Positions 37,582-46,364 of a stretch of 64,000 nt of DNA are shown piece after piece; the stretch's first letter is position 1; each line of letters starts with the position of its first letter. The stretch comes from Catenulispora acidiphila DSM 44928 (GTDB lineage: Bacteria; Actinomycetota; Actinomycetes; Streptomycetales; Catenulisporaceae), in assembly GCF_000024025.1 (NCBI RefSeq), contig NC_013131.1, forward strand, positions 6,510,001 through 6,574,000. Direction: 5' to 3'. The position numbers were made by a program, and so were the translations under genes. The notes below the pieces were generated by a model. The model searched no databases. It was not told where the DNA came from and saw only the letters and a program-made list of their open reading frames with translations.

Positions 37582-39276
37582 ATGCTCCGCAGGGCCAGGG
37601 CCACAGACGACGGGGGCGGGGACGGGGACGCGGGCGTGCCGCGCCGTGGCGGCGGACACACGGCGTCGGCCGGACTGCTGGTGGCGGTCGGGACCGGGCT
37701 CGGGAACGTGCTGGCGTACGGCTTCAACCTGGTGCTCTCGCGCGGGCTCGGGCCCGGCGGCTACGCGGAGCTGGGGACGCTGCTGTCGGTGTTCCTGATC
37801 GGGACGGTGCCGGGCCTGGCGGTGCAGGCGATCAACGCCCGGCGGCTGGCGGTGGCCGCGGACGCCTCGCCGGCGGCGCGCGCCGCTCTGGTGCGAGGGC
37901 TGCGGCGGCGGGGGCTGGCGGTCGGGATCGGGGTGGCCGCGCTGTTCGTGGCGCTGGCGCCGGCGATCGCGGCGCTGCTGCCGTCGGTGACGGTCGGGGG
38001 CGTGGCGTGGACGGGGGTGTCGCTCGCGGCGAACACGGTGTTCGCGTCCTACTTGGGGATCGCGCAGGGGACCTCGCGGTTCATGACGATGACGGTGCTG
38101 TACCTGGCAGCGCAGGGATCGCGGCTGGCGATCGGGGCGGTGGCGGCTTCGGCGCAGGTGTCGCCGACGGCGGTGATGGCGGCGCAGACGGCCGCTTGGG
38201 CGTTCGCGGCGGTGGCGGGGCGGTGGCTGCTGCGGGAGGGCGGGAACGGGGCGCCGGCGGGCGATGCGGCGCTAGTTGGCGATGTGACACCGGCTAGCAA
38301 TGGGGCGCTGGCTGGCGACAGAGGGCTGGCAGGCAACGAGGCGCTGGGAGGCGATGGGGCGCTGGCAGGCAACGAGGCGCTGGCTGGCGAAGGAGCGCTG
38401 GCAGGTAATACGCCGTTGGCGCGCAATGCGGCGCTGGCTGGCGAAGGAGCGCTGGGAGGCAATGCGGCGCTGGCGGGCAATGCGGCGCTGGCGGGCGGTG
38501 CGGCGTTCGCGGGCAAAGGAGCGCTGGCGAGCGATGGAGCGCTGGCAGGCGATGCGGCGGGCGTCGGGGCGCGAGCGGCGGGTGGAGTGGGAGTGCCCGC
38601 GCACCACGGTTACCTGTCCGAAGTGCTCCGAGCGACCGGCGGGCTCGGCGGCATCCTGCTGCTGACGGTGCTCGACACGCTGTTGGCCAGCCGCTACCTG
38701 ACCGGCGGGGACTTGGGGCGGTACAACACCGGGGCGTTGTTGGCGCGTGCGGCGTTCTTCGCGCCGAGTTTTGTGGCGATGCTGGCTTACCCGCGGTTGG
38801 CGCGGCCTGGGGAGCGGCGGCGTGCGCTGCTGACGTCGCTGGCGCTGACCGGGGGGATCGGCGTTCTCGGGGTGGCGATCGCGGGGGTGGGGGGCGATCC
38901 GCTGATCGGCGTGGCGTTCGGGGAGAAGTACGCGACGCCGGGCGGCTTCGATCTGGGCGCCGAGGGCTGGGTGTTCGCGAGCGTGGGAGCGCTGCTGGCG
39001 CTGGTGAACCTGGCGCTCCTCGACGGCGTCGCGCGCCGCTCCCACGCGGTCTCGGCGGTGGTGCTCGGCGGCATCGTGCTGGAGACGACGGTGATCGTGG
39101 GCTTCGCGCACAACTCGGCCGTGGCGATCGTGACGGCCGCGGCGGCGTGCTCACTGGCGACCGCGACCGCGTCGGTGACGGTGTGCCTCGCGGCGCGCAC
39201 GGCACCGGAGTCGGTCGCAACGGCGTTAGAAGTCGAGGACGCACCGACGGTCGGAGCGGTGACTCAGAGCACGTAG
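37582..39276 (+). CDS. MOP-type polysaccharide flippase with a 17-fold hexapeptide insert
   Basis: ATG 37582 follows GGAGGAACCTCG and gives 564 residues. Helices 1-6 span about residues 30-217 and 7-12 about 343-550, the usual pattern for Wzx/MOP flippases that move lipid-linked sugars across the membrane. Between helix 6 and helix 7, in the central cytoplasmic loop, residues 223-324 consist of 17 consecutive six-residue units such as GALAGN and EALAGE. This insert is not part of the known fold. The gene is divergent from the glycosyltransferase, and the two probably serve the same surface glycan. The exact substrate is unknown. Confidence 0.82.
   Translation: MLRRARATDDGGGDGDAGVPRRGGGHTASAGLLVAVGTGLGNVLAYGFNLVLSRGLGPGGYAELGTLLSVFLIGTVPGLAVQAINARRLAVAADASPAARAALVRGLRRRGLAVGIGVAALFVALAPAIAALLPSVTVGGVAWTGVSLAANTVFASYLGIAQGTSRFMTMTVLYLAAQGSRLAIGAVAASAQVSPTAVMAAQTAAWAFAAVAGRWLLREGGNGAPAGDAALVGDVTPASNGALAGDRGLAGNEALGGDGALAGNEALAGEGALAGNTPLARNAALAGEGALGGNAALAGNAALAGGAAFAGKGALASDGALAGDAAGVGARAAGGVGVPAHHGYLSEVLRATGGLGGILLLTVLDTLLASRYLTGGDLGRYNTGALLARAAFFAPSFVAMLAYPRLARPGERRRALLTSLALTGGIGVLGVAIAGVGGDPLIGVAFGEKYATPGGFDLGAEGWVFASVGALLALVNLALLDGVARRSHAVSAVVLGGIVLETTVIVGFAHNSAVAIVTAAAACSLATATASVTVCLAARTAPESVATALEVEDAPTVGAVTQST
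38248..38553 (+). repeat. 18-base tandem repeats coding the hexapeptide insert
   Basis: Seventeen back-to-back 18-base units encode residues 223-324 of the flippase. The consensus peptide is (G/A/E)-A-L-A-G-(N/D/E). No unit carries an indel, so the frame has been kept. Units differ by several base changes, which indicates an old array rather than very recent slippage. Confidence 0.9.
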
Positions 39277-39439
39277 GCGAGGCGATCTCCGGAGCTGGCA
39301 GCAGGCAAGGCAGGAGCGTGCCGCCGGGGAAACAGCATGCCGCTGTAGCTCTGACCACCTGAAATCGCCCGGGCAGCATGCCGTGTCGCACTGGCCACTG
39401 GAAACCACCCGGTCGCCGCCGACCACTTACCGCCGCGTC

Positions 39440-42157
39440 CTAGTGCGCGGCATCCGCCCAGTTCTCAGCCATCCCCACCGAAACGTCCAGCGGCACTCGC
39501 AGCTCGGCCGCGGACCCCATCTCGCGCCGCACCAGTTCCTCGACGCGGGGTGCTTCGCCGGGGGCGATCTCGAGGACGAGTTCGTCGTGGACCTGGAGGA
39601 GCATGCGGGACTTCAACTGCTGCTCGCGCAGGCCTTCGCGGACGCGGATCATCGCCACCTTGATGATGTCGGCGGCGGAGCCCTGGATCGGGGCGTTCAG
39701 GGCCATGCGTTCGGCCATTTCGCGGCGTTGGCGGTTGTCGCTGGCGAGGTCGGGGAGGTAGCGGCGGCGGCCGAACATGGTCTCGGTGTAGCCGGTGGCC
39801 CGGGCTTGGACGACGAGGTCGTGGAGGTAGTCGCGGACGCCGCCGAAGCGCTGGAAGTAGTCCTCCATCATCTTGGCCGCCTCGCCGGTCTCGATGCCGA
39901 GCTGCTGGGACAGGCCGAAGGCGGACAGGCCGTAGGCCAGGCCGTAGCTCATCGCCTTGATGCGGCGGCGGTGCTCGGGCTCGACGGCGGTGGCCTCGAC
40001 GTCGAAGACCTTGGCCGCGACGGTGTTGTGCAGGTCCTCGCCGGAGGTGAAGGCCTCGATCAGGCCCGCGTCCTCGGAGAGGTGGGCCATGATGCGCATC
40101 TCGATCTGGCTGTAGTCCGCGGTCATCAGGGACTCATAGCCGGGACCGGCGATGAAGGCCTTGCGGATCTGCTGCCCCTCCAGGGTGCGGATGGGGATGT
40201 TCTGCAGGTTGGGGTCCACCGAGGACAGCCGGCCGGTCGCGGCGATCATCTGGTTGTAGGTGGTGTGGATGCGGGTGTCCGGCGAGACCGACTTGGACAG
40301 GCCCTCGACCACGGTCTTGAGCCGGTTCACCTCGCGCCAGCGGAGCAGGTGGTCCAGGAACGGGTGCTGGGTCTGGGCCTGGAGCCAGGCCAGGGAGTCG
40401 GCGTCGGTGGTGTAGCCGGTCTTGATCTTCTTGGTCTTGGGCATGCCCAGGTTCTCGAAGAGCACTTCCTGCAGCTGCTTGGGCGAGCCCAGGTTCAGGG
40501 TCTCCACGCCCGCCTCGGCGCGGGCGGCGTCGACCTCCTTGGCCGCCTCGCCGGAGAAGCCCTTCTCCAGGTCCTGGAACAGCCGCTCGTCGATGGCGAT
40601 GCCGACCTGCTCCATCTCGGCCAGCACCCCGACCAGCGGCAGCTCGATGTCGGTGAGCAGCTGCTCGGCGCCGGTCTCGGCGAGCTTGCCGCGCAGCGCG
40701 TCGGCCAGGTCCAGCACGGCGTGCGCGGCGGCCATCTGGCGCTCGGCCTCGGCGTCCTCGTCGGCGAACAGCGTGCCCTGGTTCTCGTCCGCGCCGGCCG
40801 GCGACAGGCGGCGGCCCAGCACCTCCTCGGCGAGCGGCTCCAGGTCGAAGGAGCGGCGGCCGGACTGCGCGAGGTAGGCCTCCAGCGCGGTGTCGGCGGC
40901 CACGCCGGCCAGGGTGAAGCCGCGGGCGGCCAGCGCCAGGGACGGGCCCTTGGCGTCGTGCAGGATCTTCTGGCGCGCCGGGTCGGCCAGCCACGCCGCC
41001 AGCGCGGTCTCGTCCGCCGGGTCGAGCTGCGTGGCGTCGACGTACGCCGCGGTGCCGTCGGCGGTGGCGAAAGCCAGGCCGCTGACGTCCCCGGTCCCGC
41101 GCCCCCAGCTTCCGTGCACCGAGACGCCGGTCGCGCCCTCACCGGTGGCGTTCGCGGCCAGCCAGTCGGCCAGCTGCCCGACCTCCAGCACCTGCCCCTG
41201 CAGCGCCACCGCCTCGCCCACCGGGCTGTCGTCGGCGTCGGAGGCCAGCAGCGGCGCCACGCGGTCGCGCATGGAGCGGGAGAACTCCAGGGTGTCGAAG
41301 AGCTGATACACCGCCTCCGGATTGCCCTCGGAGGCCCACGCCAGGTCCGGCGGACCGGCCGGCAGCGGCACGTCCTTGATCAGCTCGGTCAGCTCGCGGT
41401 TGAGCCGCACCTGCTCCAGATGCGCCCGCAGGGTCTCCCCGGCCTTGCCCTTCACCTCGTCGGCGCGCTCGATCAGCTCGGTCAGCGAACCGAACTCGCG
41501 GATCCACTTCGCGGCGGTCTTCTCCCCCACGCCGGGGATGTTCGGCAGGTTGTCCGAGGGGTCGCCGCGCAGGGCGGCGAAGTCGGGGTACTGCTGCGGG
41601 GTCAGCTCGTACTTCTCCTCGACCGCGGCCGGGGTGAAGCGCGACAGGTCGGACACGCCGCGCTTGGGATAGAGCACGGTCACGTTCTCGGTGACCAGCT
41701 GGAGCGAGTCGCGGTCGCCGGTGAGGATGCGGACCTCGTAGCCGTCGGCGGCGGCCTGCGTGGTCAGGGTCGCGATGACGTCGTCGGCCTCGAAGCCCTC
41801 CTTGCGGATGACCGTGATGCCCAGGCCCGCCAGCAGCTCGTCGATCAGCCCGACCTGGCTCTTGAAGTCGTCCGGCGAGGCCGAGCGGTTGGCCTTGTAC
41901 TCCGGGAACTTCTCGGTCCGGAAGGTCTGCCGCGACACGTCGAAGGCGACGGCGACGTGCGTCGGCCGCTCGTCGCGCAGCGTGTTGATCAGCATGGACG
42001 TGAACCCCTGCACCGCGCCGGTGGGCTGACCGGTCGTGGTGCGCAGGTCCGCCTCCTTCAGCGCGTAGTACGCCCGGTACGCCAGGGAGTGGCCGTCCAG
42101 CAGGAGCAGGACGGGGCGGCTTGCGGTGGACTCGGAGGTCTTCTTGGCGGGGCTCAC
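39440..42157 (-). CDS. polA: DNA polymerase I
   Basis: The 905-residue enzyme fills gaps in repair and lagging-strand synthesis. The N-terminal 5'-nuclease domain (about 15-320) has LLLLDGHSLAYRAYYAL and DRDSLQLV metal-binding motifs. The middle domain (about 340-510) lacks the DxE exonuclease motif, so proofreading is probably absent, as in other actinobacteria. The polymerase domain shows motif A DYSQIEMRIMAHLS, motif B RRIKAMSYGLAYGLS and motif C LQVHDELVLE. It ends 164 bases from the convergent flippase gene and is divergent from the thioesterase. Confidence 0.97.
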   Translation of the reverse strand: MSPAKKTSESTASRPVLLLLDGHSLAYRAYYALKEADLRTTTGQPTGAVQGFTSMLINTLRDERPTHVAVAFDVSRQTFRTEKFPEYKANRSASPDDFKSQVGLIDELLAGLGITVIRKEGFEADDVIATLTTQAAADGYEVRILTGDRDSLQLVTENVTVLYPKRGVSDLSRFTPAAVEEKYELTPQQYPDFAALRGDPSDNLPNIPGVGEKTAAKWIREFGSLTELIERADEVKGKAGETLRAHLEQVRLNRELTELIKDVPLPAGPPDLAWASEGNPEAVYQLFDTLEFSRSMRDRVAPLLASDADDSPVGEAVALQGQVLEVGQLADWLAANATGEGATGVSVHGSWGRGTGDVSGLAFATADGTAAYVDATQLDPADETALAAWLADPARQKILHDAKGPSLALAARGFTLAGVAADTALEAYLAQSGRRSFDLEPLAEEVLGRRLSPAGADENQGTLFADEDAEAERQMAAAHAVLDLADALRGKLAETGAEQLLTDIELPLVGVLAEMEQVGIAIDERLFQDLEKGFSGEAAKEVDAARAEAGVETLNLGSPKQLQEVLFENLGMPKTKKIKTGYTTDADSLAWLQAQTQHPFLDHLLRWREVNRLKTVVEGLSKSVSPDTRIHTTYNQMIAATGRLSSVDPNLQNIPIRTLEGQQIRKAFIAGPGYESLMTADYSQIEMRIMAHLSEDAGLIEAFTSGEDLHNTVAAKVFDVEATAVEPEHRRRIKAMSYGLAYGLSAFGLSQQLGIETGEAAKMMEDYFQRFGGVRDYLHDLVVQARATGYTETMFGRRRYLPDLASDNRQRREMAERMALNAPIQGSAADIIKVAMIRVREGLREQQLKSRMLLQVHDELVLEIAPGEAPRVEELVRREMGSAAELRVPLDVSVGMAENWADAAH

Positions 42158-42290
42158 GGGATGAATCCTAGGACGAGGGACCGACAGGCCGGGGCAACTC
42201 GGCGGTGGTTAGGCTGCCTGTAACACGTTGCAGTTAATGTGGTGTAGTTTTCCGCAGCACTGCGCACTCCCGCCCCGAGGAAGGCCCGCG

Positions 42291-42722
42291 ATGTCGATAG
42301 ACCAGAACAACCAGGTGTCCGAGGCCGACCAGCTCGCCGCGATGTTCAACGAGATCGGCGCCGGCCACCTGACCGAGCGGATGGACATCGTCATCACCTC
42401 CGCGACCAAGGAGGAGATCGTCGCCACCATGCCGGTCGCCGGCAACACCCAGGTCTACGGCCTGCTGCACGGCGGCGCCTCGGTGGTGCTGGCCGAGACC
42501 CTGGGCTCGCTGATGGCCGCGCTGCACGCCGGCTCGGACAAGCAGGTGGTCGGGGTGGACATCAACGCCACCCACCACCGCGCGGCCAAGGAGGGTCTGG
42601 TCACCGGGACCTGCCGGACGCTGCACGTCGGACGCACGCTGGTGGTCAGCGAGATCGTGGTCGCCGACGAGGCCGGGCGGCGGGTCTGCACCAGCCGCAT
42701 CACCTGTCTGGTGAAGGAATAG
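42291..42722 (+). CDS. Hotdog-fold thioesterase (PaaI-like)
   Basis: ATG 42291 follows GAGGAAGG and gives 143 residues. QVYGLLHGGASVVLAETLGS (near residue 55) carries the HGG-x(4,5)-E motif of PaaI/4HBT acyl-CoA thioesterases, with Glu as the likely general base. VVGVDINATHHRAAKEG and RTLVVSEIVVAD are usual for the family. It probably hydrolyses an aromatic or menaquinone-pathway CoA thioester in the cytoplasm. It is divergent from polA; the 133-base gap holds both promoters. Confidence 0.9.
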   Translation: MSIDQNNQVSEADQLAAMFNEIGAGHLTERMDIVITSATKEEIVATMPVAGNTQVYGLLHGGASVVLAETLGSLMAALHAGSDKQVVGVDINATHHRAAKEGLVTGTCRTLHVGRTLVVSEIVVADEAGRRVCTSRITCLVKE

Positions 42723-42812
42723 GACTCCGAGTTCCGAGCGGCGCGGGCGGTGCGCGCATAACGGACCGCTGATCCTCTAGCGCAGGGTCCACCCCGGACG
42801 GACAATGCGGCC

Positions 42813-43931
42813 ATGGGATCCGTCTGGGGCGACTCCGGAGGTGACGGCGCCTCCGACGCGGACTCGCCCGGGGAGCCGGACCCCGACGAGCTCGACCTCG
42901 TCGTCGAACTCGTCGACGACGAGCCCCTGCCCGGCGAGGGACCGAACGCGGCCACCAGCGACCGGGAGACGATCCGCAGCGGCGAGGACTGGCGCGGCAG
43001 CGTCATGGCCCGCCTCAGGCGGCTCCCCCGCGCCATCCGCCTCGCCGGGGTGTGCGCTGTGGCGGCCGTCTTCGCGCTGGCCGTCTGGCCGACGTCCGGG
43101 CGGCGGGAAGCCTCCCCGCGGCCGATCCCCGCGCCCTCACAGGTGAACATCGACCTCTACAAGGTCCGACTCCGCACCACCACCCTGGAGACCGAGTACG
43201 GCGCCGACCACGCGGTGCTGGCCCTGTCGCTGACCAACAGCGCCGCGACGCGGCTGGAGGTGGTCAGCGCTGAGCTGTGGGATGCGGTGGGGACACGCCT
43301 GGGGTCGGCCTCTATGTGGCCGGCGGAGGACCTCGGCGCGGGGACCACAGTGTCGGTACCGGTGACGCTTCCCTATGCGTGCGACACATATGGGTTTCTG
43401 CCTGTACTGCCGATCACGGTTCGCTACAACATCAGCACTCCGCAGAATCCCGATACCGGGCACGACTACGCCTATCCCCTCACCTCCTCGATCTGGGACA
43501 ACTACATGCGTCAGCGGGCCGCGCAGTGCACCAGCCCCGATGCCCAGATCTCCGCCTCCGCGATCGACACGACACAGCCGATCGGCGCGCCCAGCGATCC
43601 GGAAGGATTCGATCTGACCTTCACCCTGGAGTCGGCCGGGACGACGGCGTGGAGTGTGGACAAGGCGACCGTCTCCAGCTCGGGGGTCACTGTCACCGGC
43701 GAGGCGCTTCCGGTGGCGGTGAATCCCGGACTGACGGCGCGCATCGCCACGCACTGGCACGTCGAGAACTGCGACAACCCGCCGAGGTGGAGCACGCAGA
43801 TGGAGGTCGAGTTCACCGCGCACGCGACCGGGCTGCCGAGCGGCGGCAGCGCGGCCGCGGCGCAGACGTTCATCGCCGAACTGCGGCCGGGTCTGGTGAC
43901 GGCGATGCTCTACCAGGCTTGCGGCATCTGA
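42813..43931 (+). CDS. Membrane-anchored hypothetical protein
   Basis: ATG 42813 gives 372 residues. An acidic N-terminal tail (about 1-48, rich in Asp/Glu/Pro) is cytoplasmic. A single transmembrane helix follows (about 75-93), then an extracytoplasmic part with Ig-like beta-strand patterns (VLALSLTNSAATRLEVVSAEL; FDLTFTLESAGTTAWSVDKA), each like a DUF-type sandwich domain. Two Cys pairs may form disulfides. No catalytic motif. It is followed by a 16-base tandem repeat and a second exported protein. Confidence 0.7.
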   Translation: MGSVWGDSGGDGASDADSPGEPDPDELDLVVELVDDEPLPGEGPNAATSDRETIRSGEDWRGSVMARLRRLPRAIRLAGVCAVAAVFALAVWPTSGRREASPRPIPAPSQVNIDLYKVRLRTTTLETEYGADHAVLALSLTNSAATRLEVVSAELWDAVGTRLGSASMWPAEDLGAGTTVSVPVTLPYACDTYGFLPVLPITVRYNISTPQNPDTGHDYAYPLTSSIWDNYMRQRAAQCTSPDAQISASAIDTTQPIGAPSDPEGFDLTFTLESAGTTAWSVDKATVSSSGVTVTGEALPVAVNPGLTARIATHWHVENCDNPPRWSTQMEVEFTAHATGLPSGGSAAAAQTFIAELRPGLVTAMLYQACGI

Positions 43932-43932
43932 T

Positions 43933-43996
43933 GTTCGCAGTGCCCAGGGTTCGCAGCGCCTAGGGTTCGCAGCGCCTAGGGTTCGCAGCGCCTAAG
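43933..43996. repeat. Four tandem 16-base repeats
   Basis: Four exact-length copies of GTTCGCAGCGCCTAGG, the first and last with one or two changes, begin one base after the TGA of the preceding gene; a decayed fifth copy follows. They end 47 bases before the next start. Stop-like TAG/TAA triplets occur in every unit, so the array is non-coding. Confidence 0.9.
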
Positions 43997-44043
43997 GTTC
44001 TCAGGGCTGTACAAAGGCTCGCAGCGCGGCGTATCCAGGTAGC

Positions 44044-44490
44044 GTGACGTTTCGACCCGCACGCCGCGACACCGTGGTCGCGCTCGGCGGATTGCTGGCA
44101 GGCGCCCTGCTGGCCGCCGCTGTCGCCGCCGCGGCCTGGCCCGCCTCGGCCGACGCCGCCTCATCCAAGACCGCCTCGGGATCCGCGAAGACCGCGCCCC
44201 CTTCCGCGTCCGGGCCCACGCTGGCGCCGGACCCGGTGAACGAGACGCTGCGGCCGAAGGAGATCGTGCTGCCGTCGCAGAGCCCGTACACCAGCGGCAA
44301 GATCATCGTGCAGCCGCTGCGCCTGACGTGCGGGCTGTCGGAGATCGTCGGCACGCACGACCGCTACGAGTTCGACATCTACTACGACGTGCCGCGCGAG
44401 GCGACGGTGAACGGGTTCACGTTCGCCGACGGCGAGGGCGGACCGACGGTGCGGGCGCCTTTGCCGGTGCGGGTGTGGCCGTTCTTGTAG
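44044..44490 (+). CDS. Small secreted protein of unknown function
   Basis: GTG 44044 gives 148 residues with a weak AGGTAGC site. A hydrophobic segment (about 12-38) ending ASADA looks like a signal peptide. A Pro/Ser/Ala-rich stretch (about 40-60) precedes a compact domain ending ADGEGGPTVRAPLPVRVWPFL. No family is recognised. It shares strand and neighbourhood with the anchored protein at 42813, and both could be envelope proteins of one unit. Confidence 0.65.
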   Translation: MTFRPARRDTVVALGGLLAGALLAAAVAAAAWPASADAASSKTASGSAKTAPPSASGPTLAPDPVNETLRPKEIVLPSQSPYTSGKIIVQPLRLTCGLSEIVGTHDRYEFDIYYDVPREATVNGFTFADGEGGPTVRAPLPVRVWPFL

Positions 44491-44524
44491 GGCTTCGGGT
44501 GCGCCGGTGCGTAAGGTCACCACC

Positions 44525-45445
44525 ATGACTGACATCGTCGAGCCGGTAATCACCTGGGTCCTGGGGCGGCTGACGCTACCGGGCCACTCGCGGGCGACCT
44601 TGGCCGGCGCCGCCGGGCTGCGGGAGGGCTCGAACCCGTGGATGCTGCGGCTGGACGACGGGCGCTCGGTCGTGCTGCGGGTCGGCGACCCGGACGACGA
44701 GGAGCAGCGGACCGGGTTCGGGGTCGAGGCGCGGCTGCTGGAGATCGCCGAACAGCACGGCGTGCCGACCTCGCGGCTGATCGCGTACGACCCGAGCGGT
44801 GCCGACGCCGGGGCGCTGGCGCTGTTGAGCACCGTGGTCGAGGGCAGCAGCCGGATTCCCGAGGAGCCGACGCCGGAACTGCTCATCGAGTACGGCCGGG
44901 CCGCGGTCACGCTGCGCGGCGTGCCGCTCGGCGCGCTCGACGGGATGCCGCGCCGGGTCCGGCCGATCGAGGGGGTGGACTTCGAGGGCGCGCGGCGGCG
45001 GCAGGGGGCGAGCAGCCTGCTGCTGGCGGCGGAGGCGGCGATCGCGGAGCGTCCGGTTCCCGAGCGCGAGCCCGGCCTGGTCCACGGCGATCTCTGGCTC
45101 GGCAACACCATGTGGGTGGGCCCGCGGCTGAGCGGGTTCGTGGACTGGGACTGCGCCGGCATCGGGGACCCGGGACTGGACGTCGCCTCGATCCGGATGG
45201 ACGCGGCGCTGCTGTTCGGCGCGGAGTACGCCGAGGCGGTGCTGTCCGGCTATCTGGCGGCCAGCGGACGGGAGCGGGTCGAGGACCTGGCGTACTGGGA
45301 CGTCGTCGCCGCGTTGAGCACGCCGCCGACGATGGCCGAGTTCGAGCCGGCCATCCAGGACCAGGGACGGCCGGACCTCGATCGGGCGACGCTCGAGGAA
45401 CGGCGCGACGCGTTCCTGCGGGCGGCGCTGGATCGCTTGGGCTAG
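44525..45445 (+). CDS. Aminoglycoside-phosphotransferase-fold kinase
   Basis: ATG 44525 gives 306 residues; GTG 44507 is an alternative. The kinase-like fold shows the Brenner motif LVHGDLWLGNTM (His-Gly-Asp, near residue 180) and the Mg-binding FVDWDCAGIGDPGLDVA, both standard for APH/choline-kinase relatives. The N-lobe has VLRVGD. It phosphorylates an unknown small molecule; antibiotic resistance cannot be assumed. It is convergent with the liv operon, separated by a large hairpin. Confidence 0.85.
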   Translation: MTDIVEPVITWVLGRLTLPGHSRATLAGAAGLREGSNPWMLRLDDGRSVVLRVGDPDDEEQRTGFGVEARLLEIAEQHGVPTSRLIAYDPSGADAGALALLSTVVEGSSRIPEEPTPELLIEYGRAAVTLRGVPLGALDGMPRRVRPIEGVDFEGARRRQGASSLLLAAEAAIAERPVPEREPGLVHGDLWLGNTMWVGPRLSGFVDWDCAGIGDPGLDVASIRMDAALLFGAEYAEAVLSGYLAASGRERVEDLAYWDVVAALSTPPTMAEFEPAIQDQGRPDLDRATLEERRDAFLRAALDRLG

Positions 45446-45495
45446 CCGGGCAGACGAACAGAAACAGACCAACGGATATAGATACACAGAAACAC

Positions 45496-45549
45496 GTCGG
45501 CGGCCGTAGCCCTCACGCCTCGAAAGGCGCGAGCACCACGGCCGCCGAC
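45496..45549. terminator. Large perfect hairpin between convergent genes
   Basis: A 12-base stem (GTCGGCGGCCGT / ACGGCCGCCGAC) encloses 30 bases that themselves contain GCCTCGAAAGGC. No T-tract follows in either direction, so it is probably a GC-rich bidirectional terminator or RNA 3'-end stabiliser. Confidence 0.65.
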
Positions 45550-45587
45550 CGCTATCGCGGGTCCTACAGGTCCTACAGGTCCTTCAC

Positions 45588-46364
45588 CTACGACTCCGCG
45601 ACCTCGCCGAGGTAGGCCTCGCGCACGCGCGGGTCGTTCAGCAGCTCCGAGGCCGGGGCGCTCATCCTGACCTCGCCGGTCTCCAGGACGTAGCCCCGGT
45701 CCGCCAGCTTCAGCGCCTGGGCCGCGTTCTGCTCGACCAGCAGGATGGTGGTGCCCAGGCCGTTGATGCGCTCGATGATCTCGAAGATCTGGGCCACGAT
45801 CAGCGGCGCCAGACCCATCGAGGGCTCGTCGAGCAGCAGCAGCGAGGGCTTGCCCATCATGGCCCGGCCGATGGCGAGCATCTGCTGCTCGCCGCCGGAG
45901 AGGTTGCCGCCGAGCTGCGTGCGGCGCTCGTGCAGCCGCGGGAAGAGCTCGAAGACCTGGTCCAGGTCCGCCTGCGCCACCGACTTGAAGCGGTAGGCGC
46001 CCATCTGCAGGTTCTCCAGGACGGTCATCCGGGAGAAGATGCGGCGGCCTTCCGGGGAGTGCCCGATGCCCAGCTGGACGATCTTGTGCGCGGGGATGCC
46101 CGTCAGGGCCTCCCCGGCGTACAGGACCTCGCCGGAGCGCGGCTTGAGCAGCCCGGAGATGGTGCGCAGGGTCGTGGTCTTGCCGGCGCCGTTGGCGCCG
46201 AGCAGGGCCACGATCTCTCCCTGGCGGACCTCCAGGTCGATGCCCTTCAGGGCCACGATGCCGCCGTAGGCGACCTCGACCGAACGCAGCTCCAACAGCG
46301 GCGCGCCTTCGGCGGAGGACGGCTCGGTGCGCGGACCGGGGATGGTGGTCGCCTGGTCGCTCAC
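45588..46364 (-). CDS. livF: Branched-chain amino acid ABC transporter ATP-binding protein LivF
   Basis: GTG 46364 overlaps the livG stop in a GTGA junction. The 258-residue ATPase has Walker A GANGAGKT, the signature LSGGEQQ, and Walker B LLLLDEPSMGLAP, which is diagnostic for LivF (SMGLAP). It powers uptake of Leu, Ile and Val, or in some actinobacteria other hydrophobic amino acids or amides. It is the last gene of the operon. Confidence 0.95.
   Translation of the reverse strand: MSDQATTIPGPRTEPSSAEGAPLLELRSVEVAYGGIVALKGIDLEVRQGEIVALLGANGAGKTTTLRTISGLLKPRSGEVLYAGEALTGIPAHKIVQLGIGHSPEGRRIFSRMTVLENLQMGAYRFKSVAQADLDQVFELFPRLHERRTQLGGNLSGGEQQMLAIGRAMMGKPSLLLLDEPSMGLAPLIVAQIFEIIERINGLGTTILLVEQNAAQALKLADRGYVLETGEVRMSAPASELLNDPRVREAYLGEVAES

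Noticed and set aside
39383-42223. 946-residue frame on the plus strand opposite polA
   Set aside because: It is fully antisense to polA, has no recognisable domain, and is rich in Leu/Val/Gly/Asp/Gln as expected of a GC-rich shadow frame.
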